Below, piece after piece: positions 16,390-24,501 of a stretch of 64,000 nucleotides of DNA; the stretch's first letter is position 1, and each line of letters starts with the position of its first letter. The position numbers and the translations under genes were made by a program. The notes under the pieces are model-generated. The model saw only the letters and a list, made by a program, of their open reading frames with translations, was not told the DNA's origin and did no database searches. This DNA comes from Nocardioides sp. S-1144 (GTDB lineage: Bacteria > Actinomycetota > Actinomycetes > Propionibacteriales > Nocardioidaceae). Location of the stretch: contig NZ_CP040695.2 of assembly GCF_005954645.2 (NCBI RefSeq), positions 1,178,001-1,242,000 on the forward strand, read 5' to 3'.

Positions 16390-16815
16390 ATGAGCGAGGA
16401 CGTCCTGCACCTGGACCGCACCGTCGACGCCCGGCCCGAGACCGTGTGGGCCGCGTGGACGACGTCCGGGGGGCTCGCGGGCTGGTGGTGGAGCCACTGG
16501 CCGGGCACCACCCACGACGTCGACGCCCGGGTCGGCGGTCGCTACCGGATCGAGGCGCGCGAGGCTGGCGTCGGCGTCACGGGGGAGTACCTCGAGCTCG
16601 ACGCCCCCCGCCGGCTGGTGCAGACGTGGGAGTGGCTCGACGACGGCGTCCCGGGCGTCACCGACCGCGTCGAGGTGACCCTGACCGCCGCCGGCGGCGG
16701 GACCCGGGTCGACGTCGTCCACCTCGGGCCGGGGATGGACGCCGACTCGCGCGCCGACTACGCCTCGGGCTGGGCCTTCGTGCTCGACGCCCTGGTCAGG
16801 ACCCACGGCACCTGA
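16390..16815 (+). CDS. SRPBCC/AHSA1-domain protein
   Basis: The 141-residue protein is one START/AHSA1-type ligand-binding domain with the typical beginning (TVDARPETVWAAWTTSGGLAGWW) and C-terminal long helix (ASGWAFVLDALVRT). Such proteins bind small hydrophobic ligands; no substrate can be assigned. It is divergent from trxA with a 46-bp gap. GAGACT, 6 nt before the ATG, is a weak -10 match. Its stop faces the PAQR gene. Confidence 0.82.
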   Translation: MSEDVLHLDRTVDARPETVWAAWTTSGGLAGWWWSHWPGTTHDVDARVGGRYRIEAREAGVGVTGEYLELDAPRRLVQTWEWLDDGVPGVTDRVEVTLTAAGGGTRVDVVHLGPGMDADSRADYASGWAFVLDALVRTHGT

Positions 16816-16839
16816 GGGACCCGCGCGCGACGGCCCGGC

Positions 16840-17583
16840 TCAGCGCAGGGAGTACGTCGCGATGGAGACGCCGACGTAGTGGCTGATGAACGCCAGGATC
16901 GTGAAGGTGTGGAAGATCTCGTGGAAGCCGAACCACTCCGGCCACGGGTCGGGCCGCTTGAAGCCGTAGACGACGGCGCCGATCGTGTAGAGCAGCCCGC
17001 CGGCCGCGACCAGCACCAGGACCGTGATCCCGACGCCGGTGCTCAGCACGGCGTTGGCGCCGTCGACGAAGCCGGGGATGAAGAACACCGCGGCCCAGCC
17101 GAGACCGATGTAGAGCGGGGTGTAGAGCCAGCGCGGCGCGTCGGTCCAGAAGACCCGGAACAGCACCCCGAGGACGGCGCACGACCAGACGGTCGTGAGC
17201 AGCACGACCCGTTGGGTGCCCTCCAGCAGCATCAGGGTCAACGGCGTGTAGGTGCCGGCGATGAGCACGAAGATGTTGGCGTGGTCGAAGCGCCGCAGGA
17301 ACGCCCACACCCGCGGTGACCAGGTGCCGGTGTGGTAGATCGCCGACACCCCGAACAGCAGCAGGGCGCTGAGCGCGAAGACCGCGGACCCGACGCGGGT
17401 GGTCGCGGTGGGGGAGAGGACGACCAGCACGATGCCGCCGGCCAGGGCCAGCGGCGTCAGGCACAGGTGGAGCCAGCCGCGCAGCCGCGGCTTCACGGCG
17501 GCGAACTTCTCGGCGGCCTTGTCGCCGAGGGACTCCAGGCCGGCGCGCATCGCGTCGTTGGCGTCGTGGAGGGCCCGGTTCAT
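16840..17583 (-). CDS. PAQR (hemolysin III/YqfA-type) membrane protein
   Basis: The 247-residue protein has seven predicted spans and the PAQR residues of the hemolysin III family: a SAIYHTG motif in the second span region, RRFDHANIFVLIAGTYTP, and the C-terminal HEIFHTFTILAFISHY histidine cluster. Eukaryotic relatives are adiponectin receptors with ceramidase activity; bacterial members are implicated in membrane-lipid homeostasis, and the haemolysin name should not be taken literally. An amphipathic N-terminal region of about 40 residues precedes span one. TACCCT on the minus strand lies 6 nt before the ATG. Confidence 0.9.
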   Translation of the reverse strand: MNRALHDANDAMRAGLESLGDKAAEKFAAVKPRLRGWLHLCLTPLALAGGIVLVVLSPTATTRVGSAVFALSALLLFGVSAIYHTGTWSPRVWAFLRRFDHANIFVLIAGTYTPLTLMLLEGTQRVVLLTTVWSCAVLGVLFRVFWTDAPRWLYTPLYIGLGWAAVFFIPGFVDGANAVLSTGVGITVLVLVAAGGLLYTIGAVVYGFKRPDPWPEWFGFHEIFHTFTILAFISHYVGVSIATYSLR

Positions 17584-17669
17584 GCTCGAAGGGTAGCCGG
17601 GTGCGCCGAGGGGCGCGGCGGTCGCGACGGATGAGATCTGTCACCGGCCCCGGCCGGGGTCGGCGGACG

Positions 17670-18599
17670 TCACGTCTCGGCGAGGAACCAGACGGTCGTG
17701 CCGACGACGTCGACCTCCGAGCCCCACCGCGCGGCCAGGGCGTCGACGAGCTGGAGACCGCGCCCGTGCACCCGCAGCGGCTCCTCGAGGACGGTCGCGC
17801 CGGCCTCGTCGCGACCGCTCGTCGGCCGGTGGCCGTGGTGGTTGCCGGCGTCGCGCACCGTCGTGGTGAGGACGCCGTCCTCGAGGGTCACCCGCAGCTC
17901 GGACGCCGTCCCGGTGTGGATGACGGCGTTGGTGACGATCTCGGACAGGCAGAGCACGACGGTGTCGATCGTGTCGTCGTCGACGCCCCACTCGCCCAGC
18001 CGCCCGCGGACGAAGCGGCGGGCCGCACCGACCGCGCGGGGGTGGCCCTCGACGTCGAGGTCGGCCACCAGGACGCCGTCGGGCACGGGCTCCTCGCTCA
18101 GCGCCGCGCCCTCGCGCGGGGAGCGGAGCTGGGCGCGCCTGAGCCGCTCGCCGAGGGCGGTGACGCCGGCGGTGAGCGCGTCGCGGCGCGCCGGCTGGAG
18201 GTCCTCGACGCTCTCGAGCTGCAGCAGGACGCCGCCCAGCACCTGGCCGTGCACCACCATCGGCGCGGCCACCACGGCCGCGGTCGGACCGTCGACCTGG
18301 CGGGCGATCCAGTCGGGGAACAGCGGGGCGAGGCTCTCGAGGGTGCCCGCGACCCGCTCGCCGGTGCGCACCGTCATGGTCAGCGGCAGGTCGTCGTAGG
18401 CGTCGATGTGGCACCACTCGACGGCGACGCCGGTGCGGTCGGACGCGGTGAACCGCAGCCGTCGGCCGCCGCCCTCGGTCAGGGCCAGGCCCGCGCGGTG
18501 CACGCCGGGGGCGGCGACGAGGTCGCCCAGCGCGGCCCGCGCGACGACGTCCAGCGGGACGAGGGAGGCACCGACGGTGGGTGCGCCGTCGTCCGCCAT
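17670..18599 (-). CDS. GAF-domain and HATPase (anti-sigma-like kinase) regulator
   Basis: Residues of about 10-150 form a GAF-like sensor module and residues of about 195-305 an HATPase_c domain of the RsbW/SpoIIAB type, with the N box LSEIVTNAVIHTG and the GRGLQLVDALAARWG G box. There is no histidine phosphoacceptor domain, so it is expected to act by phosphorylating or binding an anti-sigma-factor antagonist or a sigma factor, as in Streptomyces. No sigma factor is encoded nearby. The ATG at 18599 follows TAGGCT by 6 nt (minus strand, leaderless). Confidence 0.82.
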   Translation of the reverse strand: MADDGAPTVGASLVPLDVVARAALGDLVAAPGVHRAGLALTEGGGRRLRFTASDRTGVAVEWCHIDAYDDLPLTMTVRTGERVAGTLESLAPLFPDWIARQVDGPTAAVVAAPMVVHGQVLGGVLLQLESVEDLQPARRDALTAGVTALGERLRRAQLRSPREGAALSEEPVPDGVLVADLDVEGHPRAVGAARRFVRGRLGEWGVDDDTIDTVVLCLSEIVTNAVIHTGTASELRVTLEDGVLTTTVRDAGNHHGHRPTSGRDEAGATVLEEPLRVHGRGLQLVDALAARWGSEVDVVGTTVWFLAET

Positions 18600-18625
18600 G
18601 GGGCGAGCCTAGGCCCGCAGGGGCG

Positions 18626-18659
18626 GTCGCGGGGCCGAACGAGCCGGTGGCCCCGCGAC
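18626..18659 (-). terminator. Hairpin downstream of the GAF/ATPase promoter region and AIM24 gene boundary
   Basis: An 11-bp perfect stem (18626-18636 with 18649-18659) separated by 12 nt lies directly after the stop of the AIM24-family gene on the minus strand and upstream of the regulator gene. It is a plausible terminator for the AIM24 transcript. Confidence 0.55.
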
Positions 18660-18688
18660 GCGCCGCCGGTGGCGACGACTGGCGCCGG

Positions 18689-19609
18689 CTACTGGCCGGG
18701 GACCTGCGGGCCCTCGGAGGGCTGCACGATGACGAAGCCCTGGCCCTGGAACGAGACCTGCACGGCCTCGCCCGAGCCGCGGCCGATGAGGGCGCCGGCG
18801 CTCATCGTCGACTTCAGCGAGGTGTCGAGGTGGGCCGACCAGGCGACGATCGCGTCGGTGTCGGCGAACGTCGGCGCCTCGCCGGCGTTGAGGACCACGG
18901 GCTCGCCGTCGGTGACGATCGCGACCCACCCGGTGCCGCGCAGGGTGGTGTTGAACAGTCCGCCGGCCATCATGCTCGCGCCCTTGACCCGCTCGATGTT
19001 CCACTGCAGCGAGGCCGAGAAGGCCAGCACGTTCTTGCCGTTGGCCGAGATCCCGGTGTTGGTGAGGTGCAGCAGGTGCACGTGCTTGGCGGTGTCGGCG
19101 ATGAAGACGTCGCCCTGGCCCTCGACCCGCATGAGCGGCAGGCCCTCGCCGGTCAGCGCCTTCTTGATCACGCGGCCGGCGCCACCGCCCTGGAAGGCGA
19201 AGGTGACGTTGCCCTGGTAGGCGACCATCGAGCCCTGCCGGGCCATGAACGGCTCGGTGACCCGCACCCGCAGCATCTTGTTGTTCTGCAGCTGCGGGCC
19301 GGAGCCGGCCACCTCGGAGAAGCGGCCGTCGATGAGGTCGCCGGAGATCCCGTTGAACGCCTGCCCGGGCACCCCCTGCTGCCCGCCCTGCTGGCCGCTC
19401 TGCTGCCCGCCGTGCTGGCCCCCGTGCTGGCCGCCGTGCTGCTGGGCCGGCTGGCCGGCCTGCTCGGGCTTGGCCTGCCCGGAGGGCGCGGCGTCGAGCG
19501 GGGCGGTGGACTGCACGCCGTTGTCGACCACGTGCTCGGTCCACTGGGTGCCGTCCCAGTAGCGCAGCTCGTGTCGACCGGTCGGGTCCGGGTGCCAGTC
19601 AGCGTTCAT
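18689..19609 (-). CDS. DUF2510-AIM24 family protein with Gln/Gly/His-rich linker
   Basis: The 306-residue protein begins with a DUF2510 module (WHPDPTGRHELRYWDGTQW, residues 5-23), followed by a low-complexity tract of GGQ and GGQH units (about residues 57-82) and an AIM24 beta-sandwich of about 215 residues. AIM24 proteins are conserved in bacteria and mitochondria without a defined biochemical role, and DUF2510 modules usually sit on actinobacterial membrane-associated proteins. ATG 19609 has GGAG about 10 nt upstream. It is divergent from the cis-prenyl transferase gene. Confidence 0.82.
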   Translation of the reverse strand: MNADWHPDPTGRHELRYWDGTQWTEHVVDNGVQSTAPLDAAPSGQAKPEQAGQPAQQHGGQHGGQHGGQQSGQQGGQQGVPGQAFNGISGDLIDGRFSEVAGSGPQLQNNKMLRVRVTEPFMARQGSMVAYQGNVTFAFQGGGAGRVIKKALTGEGLPLMRVEGQGDVFIADTAKHVHLLHLTNTGISANGKNVLAFSASLQWNIERVKGASMMAGGLFNTTLRGTGWVAIVTDGEPVVLNAGEAPTFADTDAIVAWSAHLDTSLKSTMSAGALIGRGSGEAVQVSFQGQGFVIVQPSEGPQVPGQ

Positions 19610-19711
19610 CGTCGTGTCTCCTGTCGTGGGTGCGTCGACCGGGGACATCGTGACACCGCCGTGCCGACCGGACGACCAGCGGACCGGCGTGGGGTGACCT
19701 ACGATCAGGGC

Positions 19712-20485
19712 GTGGCGGACTGGAAGCGGGGGATCGGGCGCGTGCTGTACCCGGCTTACGAGGCCCGGGTGCTGCGGCGCCTGCCCGGAAGCCTGCCCCA
19801 GCACGTCGGGGTGATGCTTGACGGCAACCGTCGCTGGGCCAGGGCGGTCGGCCGCGACACCTCGCAGGGCCACGAGGCCGGCGCCGCCAACATCGAGCCG
19901 CTGCTCGGCTGGTGCGACGAGGTCGGCATCGAGGTCGTCACCCTGTGGCTGCTGAGCACCGACAACCTCAACCGGCCGGCCGCCGAGCTCGAGCCGCTGC
20001 TCGCGATCATCGCCGACGCCGTCGACTCCCTCGCCGCCCGGCGCCGCTGGCGGCTGCACCCCGTCGGCGCGCTCGACCTGCTGCCCGACGACGTCGCGCG
20101 CCGCCTCAAGGCCGCCGCCGAGGCGACCGCCGACGTCGACGGCATGCTCGTCAACGTCGCCGTCGGCTACGGCGGGCGTCGCGAGATCGCCGACGCCGTC
20201 CGCTCGCTGCTGCACGAGCACGCGGCGATGGGCACCTCGCTGGAGGAGCTGGCCCAGATCATCGACGTCGAGCACATCGCCGACCACCTCTACACCAAGG
20301 GCCAGCCCGACCCCGACCTCGTCATCCGCACCTCGGGGGAGCAGCGGCTCGGCGGGTTCCTGCTGTGGCAGAGCGCCAAGTCGGAGTTCTACTTCTGCGA
20401 GGCCTACTGGCCCGACTTCCGCCGCGTCGACTTCCTGCGCGCCATCCGGGCCTACGCCCAGCGCGAGCGCCGCTTCGGTTCCTGA
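19712..20485 (+). CDS. uppS: cis-(Z)-prenyl diphosphate synthase (UppS family)
   Basis: The 257-residue enzyme condenses isopentenyl diphosphate units into Z-polyprenyl diphosphate for cell-wall lipid carrier synthesis. The catalytic aspartate is D37 in HVGVMLDGNRRWAR and the conserved C-terminal RTSGEQRLGGFLLWQ and FCEAYWPDFR segments are present. Actinobacteria often have two homologues (short-chain Z,E-farnesyl and decaprenyl types); which this is cannot be told. GTG 19712 follows TACGAT by 6 nt. The last two codons and the stop fall inside a 39-bp tandem repeat. Confidence 0.93.
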   Translation: MADWKRGIGRVLYPAYEARVLRRLPGSLPQHVGVMLDGNRRWARAVGRDTSQGHEAGAANIEPLLGWCDEVGIEVVTLWLLSTDNLNRPAAELEPLLAIIADAVDSLAARRRWRLHPVGALDLLPDDVARRLKAAAEATADVDGMLVNVAVGYGGRREIADAVRSLLHEHAAMGTSLEELAQIIDVEHIADHLYTKGQPDPDLVIRTSGEQRLGGFLLWQSAKSEFYFCEAYWPDFRRVDFLRAIRAYAQRERRFGS

Positions 20486-20566
20486 GGAGCGAGCGCAGCG
20501 AGCGTCTCGAAGGGCGGTTCCTGAGGAGCGAGCCCAGCGAGCGTCTCGACGGATGGTTCCCGAGGA
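20477..20566. repeat. 39-bp tandem repeat at the 3' end of uppS
   Basis: Two full 39-bp units start at 20477 and 20516, and a third begins at 20555 but stops after 12 bp. Each unit starts with GGTTCCTGA and contains GAGCGAGC and AGCGAGCG blocks followed by TCTCGA. The first unit supplies the final Gly-Ser codons and stop of uppS, so the repeat has invaded or grown from the gene end. Its layout resembles the repeat at 62587-62690, and this looks like a genome-wide interspersed family. Confidence 0.8.
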
Positions 20567-20627
20567 CTTAACACGCCGTTCACGCCGCGTCCTGGCGTGT
20601 CGGCCCGGAACCGCCCCGCGGCGGTCG

Positions 20628-20633
20628 TAGCGT
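20628..20633 (+). promoter_or_regulatory. Candidate -10 hexamer of the phoH leader transcript
   Basis: TAGCGT matches the TANNNT -10 pattern used across the window. Initiation about 7 nt downstream would begin the RNA just before the first hairpin of the leader at 20643, leaving about 190 nt untranslated. Confidence 0.4.
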
Positions 20634-20639
20634 CGACGT

Positions 20640-20829
20640 CAACAGCGGGTGGGGAAGCCCGCTGCATCGGGAGGCCCCAGCGTGAGCGATCACGACCACC
20701 ACAGCGACGGTGCTCGCACCGCCGTGCGAGGACGCCGGCACTCCGGCGCTGGGGCATCTCTCCGGTCCATCCGCTCGAGCTAGGGACCGGGCGAGGAGTG
20801 CGCGCGCGGTCCGGATACAGGGGATCACC
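20640..20829 (+). promoter_or_regulatory. Structured 5' leader of the PIN-PhoH gene, possible riboswitch-like element
   Basis: Several perfect helices are visible: CAGCGGG (20643-20649) with CCCGCTG (20658-20664); GCCCCAGCG (20674-20682) with CGCTGGGGC (20747-20755), enclosing CTCGCAC/GTGCGAG (20713-20719 with 20724-20730) and a GCCGG/CCGGC stem. GGACCGG (20784-20790) can pair either with CCGGTCC (20762-20768) or, as GGACCG, with CGGTCC (20807-20812), so two states exclude each other. I could not match it to a riboswitch class I know; the conserved 3' part of the cyclic-di-AMP ydaO class is not apparent. Confidence 0.5.
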
Positions 20830-22167
20830 GTGGCCACTGCCGCAGCTCGCACCGACGCATCGACCGACGAGCAGACCCGCACCTACGTGCTCGACACGAG
20901 CGTCCTGCTCGCCGACCCCAGCGCCATCCGCCGCTTCGACGAGCACGAGGTCGTCCTGCCGGTCGTGGTGATCACCGAGCTGGAGGGGAAGCGGCACCAC
21001 CCCGAGCTCGGCTTCTTCGCCCGCTCGGCCCTCCGCGCGCTCGACGACCTGCGGGTCGTCCACGGCCGGCTCGACGAGCCCGTGCCCGTGGGCGAGCACG
21101 GCGGCACGCTCCGCGTCGAGCTCAACCACACCGACCCGACGGCCCTGCCGTCCGGGTTCCGGCTGGGCGACAACGACACCCGCATCCTCGCCGTCGCGTG
21201 CAACCTGGCCGGCGAGGGTCGCGACGTGACCCTGGTCTCCAAGGACCTCCCCATGCGGATCAAGGCCTCGGCGGTCGGGCTGGACGCCCAGGAGTACCGC
21301 GCCGAGGCGATCTCCGACTCCGACACCGGCTACTCCGGCATGACCGAGCTCGACGTCGAGGCCGCGGCCCTCGACGAGCTCTACGACGACGGCGTCCTCG
21401 ACCTCGCCGCGGCGCGCGACCTGCCGTGCCACCAGGGCCTGGTGCTGCTCTCCGACCGCGGGACGGCGCTGGGCCGGGTCGGTCCCGACAAGCAGGTCCA
21501 CCTGGTGCGCGGCGACCGCGAGGCGTTCGGGATCCACGGCCGCAGCGCCGAGCAGCGGGTCGCGCTCGAGCTGCTGCTCGACCCCGAGGTCGGGATCGTC
21601 TCCCTCGGGGGGCGCGCCGGCACCGGCAAGTCCGCGATGGCGCTCTGCGCCGGACTGGAGGCCGTCCTGGAGCGCGGCCAGCACCAGAAGGTCGTCGTCT
21701 TCCGGCCGCTGTTCGCCGTCGGCGGGCAGGAGCTCGGCTACCTGCCCGGCTCGGAGACCGAGAAGATGTCGCCCTGGGGCCAGGCGGTCTTCGACACCCT
21801 CGGCTCGATGGCCTCCAAGGAGGTCGTCGAGGAGGTCCTGGCCCGCGGCATGCTCGAGGTGCTGCCGCTGACCCACATCCGCGGCCGCTCGCTGCACGAC
21901 TCGTTCGTGATCGTCGACGAGGCGCAGTCGCTGGAGCGCAACGTGCTGCTCACCGTGCTGTCCCGCATCGGCGCCAACTCCAAGGTCGTGCTGACCCACG
22001 ACGTCGCCCAGCGCGACAACCTGCGCGTCGGGCGGCACGACGGCGTCGTCGCGGTCATCGAGAAGCTCAAGGGCCACCCGCTCTTCGCCCACGTCACGCT
22101 GACCCGCTCGGAGCGCTCGCCGATCGCGGCGCTGGTGACCGAGATGCTGGAGAACGTCACGCACTGA
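20830..22167 (+). CDS. PIN-domain PhoH-type ATPase (PhoH2-like)
   Basis: The 445-residue protein joins an N-terminal PIN ribonuclease domain (residues 18-150, starting [12 protein letters not shown], with later acidic residues in [12 protein letters not shown]) to a C-terminal PhoH/RecD-like ATPase domain with Walker [11 protein letters not shown] and Walker [10 protein letters not shown]. Such fusions are PhoH2-type RNA helicase/RNases. GTG 20830 is chosen because it follows GGGGA at the end of a long leader and the PIN domain begins just inside it. A stable hairpin follows the stop. Regulation probably acts through the structured leader. Confidence 0.92.
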   Translation: MATAAARTDASTDEQTRTYVLDTSVLLADPSAIRRFDEHEVVLPVVVITELEGKRHHPELGFFARSALRALDDLRVVHGRLDEPVPVGEHGGTLRVELNHTDPTALPSGFRLGDNDTRILAVACNLAGEGRDVTLVSKDLPMRIKASAVGLDAQEYRAEAISDSDTGYSGMTELDVEAAALDELYDDGVLDLAAARDLPCHQGLVLLSDRGTALGRVGPDKQVHLVRGDREAFGIHGRSAEQRVALELLLDPEVGIVSLGGRAGTGKSAMALCAGLEAVLERGQHQKVVVFRPLFAVGGQELGYLPGSETEKMSPWGQAVFDTLGSMASKEVVEEVLARGMLEVLPLTHIRGRSLHDSFVIVDEAQSLERNVLLTVLSRIGANSKVVLTHDVAQRDNLRVGRHDGVVAVIEKLKGHPLFAHVTLTRSERSPIAALVTEMLENVTH

Positions 22168-22173
22168 GGCCGG

Positions 22174-22192
22174 GCCCCGGCCGGGCCGGGGC
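22174..22192 (+). terminator. Terminator after the PhoH gene
   Basis: GCCCCGGC (22174-22181) pairs perfectly with GCCGGGGC (22185-22192) with a 3-nt loop, 7 nt past the stop codon. Confidence 0.6.
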
Positions 22193-22200
22193 GGGTGGGA

Positions 22201-22394
22201 CCCGTGTGACGCACGGGACCACTCGCCCCGGTGCCCGCAGTCCGGGATCGGTCCACGGACGCGCCGCCGGGTTTGCGCACAGCCACCCCAGGCGGCATGG
22301 TGGGTCGAGATCTTTCGTGGTCCAGTGCCGGACCCAGCCGATCGCCCCGCCCCGAGTGGCAACCGACTGTCGTCTATCCCCTGGGTCTGAGCTC
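22201..22394 (+). promoter_or_regulatory. Untranslated upstream region of the transglycosylase-like gene
   Basis: No gene is seen in this 194-bp stretch. It begins with a 6-bp hairpin (CCCGTG 22201-22206 with CACGGG 22212-22217) and ends with a TATCCC sequence about 15 nt before the start codon that could be a -10 element. Genes for cell-wall hydrolases in actinobacteria often have regulated leaders, but I could not recognise a known RNA class here. Confidence 0.3.
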
Positions 22395-23159
22395 TTGTCG
22401 AAGCACGTGAAGCACGTCCCGAAGCACCGCGGCGCCCCCGCGCGCCCCGCCGTCACCACCGCGGTCGCCGGTGCGGTCGCGGAGGCGCCCCGCAAGATCG
22501 TGGGCACCACGGTGATCCTGTCGTCGCTGGCCGTCGGCGCGACCGGCGTCACGATCGCCGGCGGACTCCTCGCCGGGTCGCCGGGCAGCACCGCCGCAGC
22601 GGTCGACCAGGCGAACCCGGTCGGCGCCGTCGACACCGCGGACGAAGCCACCACCGACCCGGCCGACGGCTCCCTCGACAGCGCGGAGCAGACCGCGGCC
22701 GACGTCGCCGCGCTGGCCGCCGCCGTCGAGCCGGCCACGCGCACCCCCGTCCTGTCGCGCTCGGCCGACCGTCGTCAGGCCACCGACCCGCTCAAGGAGG
22801 CCGCGCTCGCCGCCGAGGCCGCCGGGCCGGCCGAGGCGGGCAGCCAGGATCTCTCCGACGCCGACCCGCGCGACATCGCTCGCGCGCTGCTCGCCGAGTT
22901 CGGCTTCTCCTCCGACCAGTTCGGCTGCCTCGACTCGCTCTACACGCGCGAGTCCGGCTGGAACGTCTACGCCGACAACCCGTCGTCCTCGGCCTACGGC
23001 ATCCCGCAGTCGCTCCCCGGCTCCAAGATGGCCTCCGCCGGCGCCGACTGGGCGACCAACCCCGTCACCCAGATCCGCTGGGGTCTCGGCTACATCGAGG
23101 ACCGCTACGGCAGCCCCTGCGGTGCCTGGGCCCACAGCGAGTCGCACGGCTGGTACTGA
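22395..23159 (+). CDS. Secreted lytic-transglycosylase-like (SLT/APF-type) protein
   Basis: The product (254 residues from TTG) has a basic His/Lys-rich N terminus, a hydrophobic segment near residues 36-58 that can act as a signal or anchor, a long Ala/Asp/Glu-rich linker, and a C-terminal domain of about 85 residues with LDSLYTRESGWNVYADN and a GYIEDRYGSPCGAWAHSE end. This is the soluble-lytic-transglycosylase or aggregation-promoting-factor type fold; the glutamate of ESGWN is the likely catalytic acid. TTG 22395 is favoured over GTG 22407, but the ribosome-binding site is unclear. It probably remodels peptidoglycan outside the cell. Confidence 0.82.
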   Translation: MSKHVKHVPKHRGAPARPAVTTAVAGAVAEAPRKIVGTTVILSSLAVGATGVTIAGGLLAGSPGSTAAAVDQANPVGAVDTADEATTDPADGSLDSAEQTAADVAALAAAVEPATRTPVLSRSADRRQATDPLKEAALAAEAAGPAEAGSQDLSDADPRDIARALLAEFGFSSDQFGCLDSLYTRESGWNVYADNPSSSAYGIPQSLPGSKMASAGADWATNPVTQIRWGLGYIEDRYGSPCGAWAHSESHGWY

Positions 23160-23161
23160 GC

Positions 23162-23183
23162 CACCGACCCGTCGGGGTCGGTG
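23162..23183. terminator. Bidirectional terminator
   Basis: CACCGACCC (23162-23170) and GGGTCGGTG (23175-23183) form a perfect 9-bp stem with a 4-nt loop between the convergent transglycosylase-like and methyltransferase genes. Confidence 0.75.
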
Positions 23184-23204
23184 CGGCAGGGCCGGGGCGT
23201 CCGC

Positions 23205-23804
23205 CTAGGTGCGGGCGACGAGCAGGTAGCGCTCGTCGGTGATCGGCCCGCCCCAGAACACCTCGTCGGGCATCGCGACGACGCGCACGTCGCCCACGTG
23301 GGCGCCGACCAGGCGCTCGGACTCCGCCGCGGTCAGGCCACCGCCGGTGTGCCACCGGCCCTCGACCAGCACCAGCCGGCCGCCGGGGCGCAGCAGCGCC
23401 GTCCAGCGCGCCAGCGCGGAGGCCGGGTCCGGCAGGGCCCACAGCACGTGCCGGCACAGGACCACGTCGGTCGAGCCCGGCTCGTACGGCGGGTCGGCGG
23501 CGTCACCGACGGTGAACGGCACGTCGAGGCCGGCGTCGCCCGCCTTGGCGCGGGCGCGCTCGACCATCCGCGGCGCGAGGTCGACCCCGCGCACGCGGTG
23601 ACCGGCGTCGGCGAGGAGCAGGGCCAGGGTGCCGGTGCCGCACCCGACGTCGACGACGTCGGCCGGTGCCGCGGGCAGGTGGGCGGCCAGCAGCTGGCGC
23701 CACGCCTCCCGGGTGGCCGGGTCGCCGAGCCCGTGGTCGGGCTCGTCGTCGAAGCGCTCGGCCTCGCCGTCCCAGTAGGTCCGGTGGTCGTCGGGCCCGC
23801 TCAC
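23205..23804 (-). CDS. Class I SAM-dependent methyltransferase (first of two)
   Basis: The 199-residue protein has the Rossmann methyltransferase motifs: VVDVGCGTGTLALLLAD (motif I), a GVDLAPRMVERARAK acidic loop, and the LRPGGRLVLVEGRWH motif. The N-terminal RTYWDGEAERFDDEPDHG segment resembles small-molecule methyltransferases of the UbiE/MenG-like superfamily, but the substrate is unknown. GTG 23804 overlaps the stop of the upstream methyltransferase gene (GTGA), so it is the last gene of a fumC operon. Confidence 0.85.
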   Translation of the reverse strand: MSGPDDHRTYWDGEAERFDDEPDHGLGDPATREAWRQLLAAHLPAAPADVVDVGCGTGTLALLLADAGHRVRGVDLAPRMVERARAKAGDAGLDVPFTVGDAADPPYEPGSTDVVLCRHVLWALPDPASALARWTALLRPGGRLVLVEGRWHTGGGLTAAESERLVGAHVGDVRVVAMPDEVFWGGPITDERYLLVART

Positions 23805-24499
23805 CGCGCCACGAAGACGGTCACGTGGCCGGCGTACTCGCGCGGACCCTCGAAGGGCGGCAGCGACCACGTGACGTCGTCGGGCCAGGACGCCAGGTAG
23901 GCCACGGCGGCGTTGTGGTCGGCGAAGAACGCGCGGGTGCTGAGGTCGTCGCGGGTCACCACGTCGAAGTGCTCGCGCAGGGCGGCCTCCCCGTTCTCGC
24001 TCGAGAACTGGGTGTGCAGCGGGGCGCCGCCGGCCTCGCGACGCAGGTCGCCGAGGTGGTCGTCGCCGTTGGTGACCGCGACCAGGATGCCGTCGGGTCG
24101 CAGCACGCGGCGCGCCTCGGCGAGCCCCCGGTGCAGGTCGGGCAGGTGGTAGAGCATCCACATCGCCGCGACCGCGTCGAAGGCGTCGTCGGCGAACGGC
24201 AGGTCGAGGGCGTCGGCGACCCGGGCCTCGACGCCGCGCGACGCCGTCAGCTCGACCAGGCGGGCCGACTGGTCGACGGCCACGACCTCGGCGTCGGGCA
24301 GCGCGTTCGCGAGGCGGCCGGCGAAGGCGCCGGTGCCGCAGCCGATCTCCAGCACCCGCCGGGGAGCGGCCGCGACGACGGCGGCCAGCGCCTCGGTGGC
24401 CGGGTCGCGCCCTTCGCGGGTCGGGTGCCAGACGGACTGACGGACCTCGAGGTGCACCTCCGTGCGGTACTGCTCGTGCACGTGGTCGCGATCGGTCAT
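23801..24499 (-). CDS. Class I SAM-dependent methyltransferase (second of two)
   Basis: This 232-residue protein has motif I VLEIGCGTGAFAGRLA, the AVDQSARLVELTAS acidic loop, DLPFADDAFDAVAAMWMLYH and RRVLRPDGILVAVTNGD. It is about the size of small-molecule or tRNA-wobble methyltransferases. It begins two bases after the fumC stop and overlaps the next methyltransferase gene, so the three are one operon; the relation between fumarase and two methyltransferases is not obvious. The two methyltransferases are not close copies of each other. Confidence 0.85.
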   Translation of the reverse strand: MTDRDHVHEQYRTEVHLEVRQSVWHPTREGRDPATEALAAVVAAAPRRVLEIGCGTGAFAGRLANALPDAEVVAVDQSARLVELTASRGVEARVADALDLPFADDAFDAVAAMWMLYHLPDLHRGLAEARRVLRPDGILVAVTNGDDHLGDLRREAGGAPLHTQFSSENGEAALREHFDVVTRDDLSTRAFFADHNAAVAYLASWPDDVTWSLPPFEGPREYAGHVTVFVAR

Positions 24500-24501
24500 G
24501 C

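Noticed and set aside
16840..17583. Haemolysin virulence factor
   Set aside because: The hemolysin III name is historical. The protein is a PAQR membrane protein, common in harmless soil bacteria.
20640..20829. Cyclic-di-AMP (ydaO/yuaA) or cobalamin riboswitch
   Set aside because: Some short GGGGAA and GGGAGGCCCC strings are suggestive, but the conserved 3' core of either class is not visible. I left it as an unassigned structured leader.
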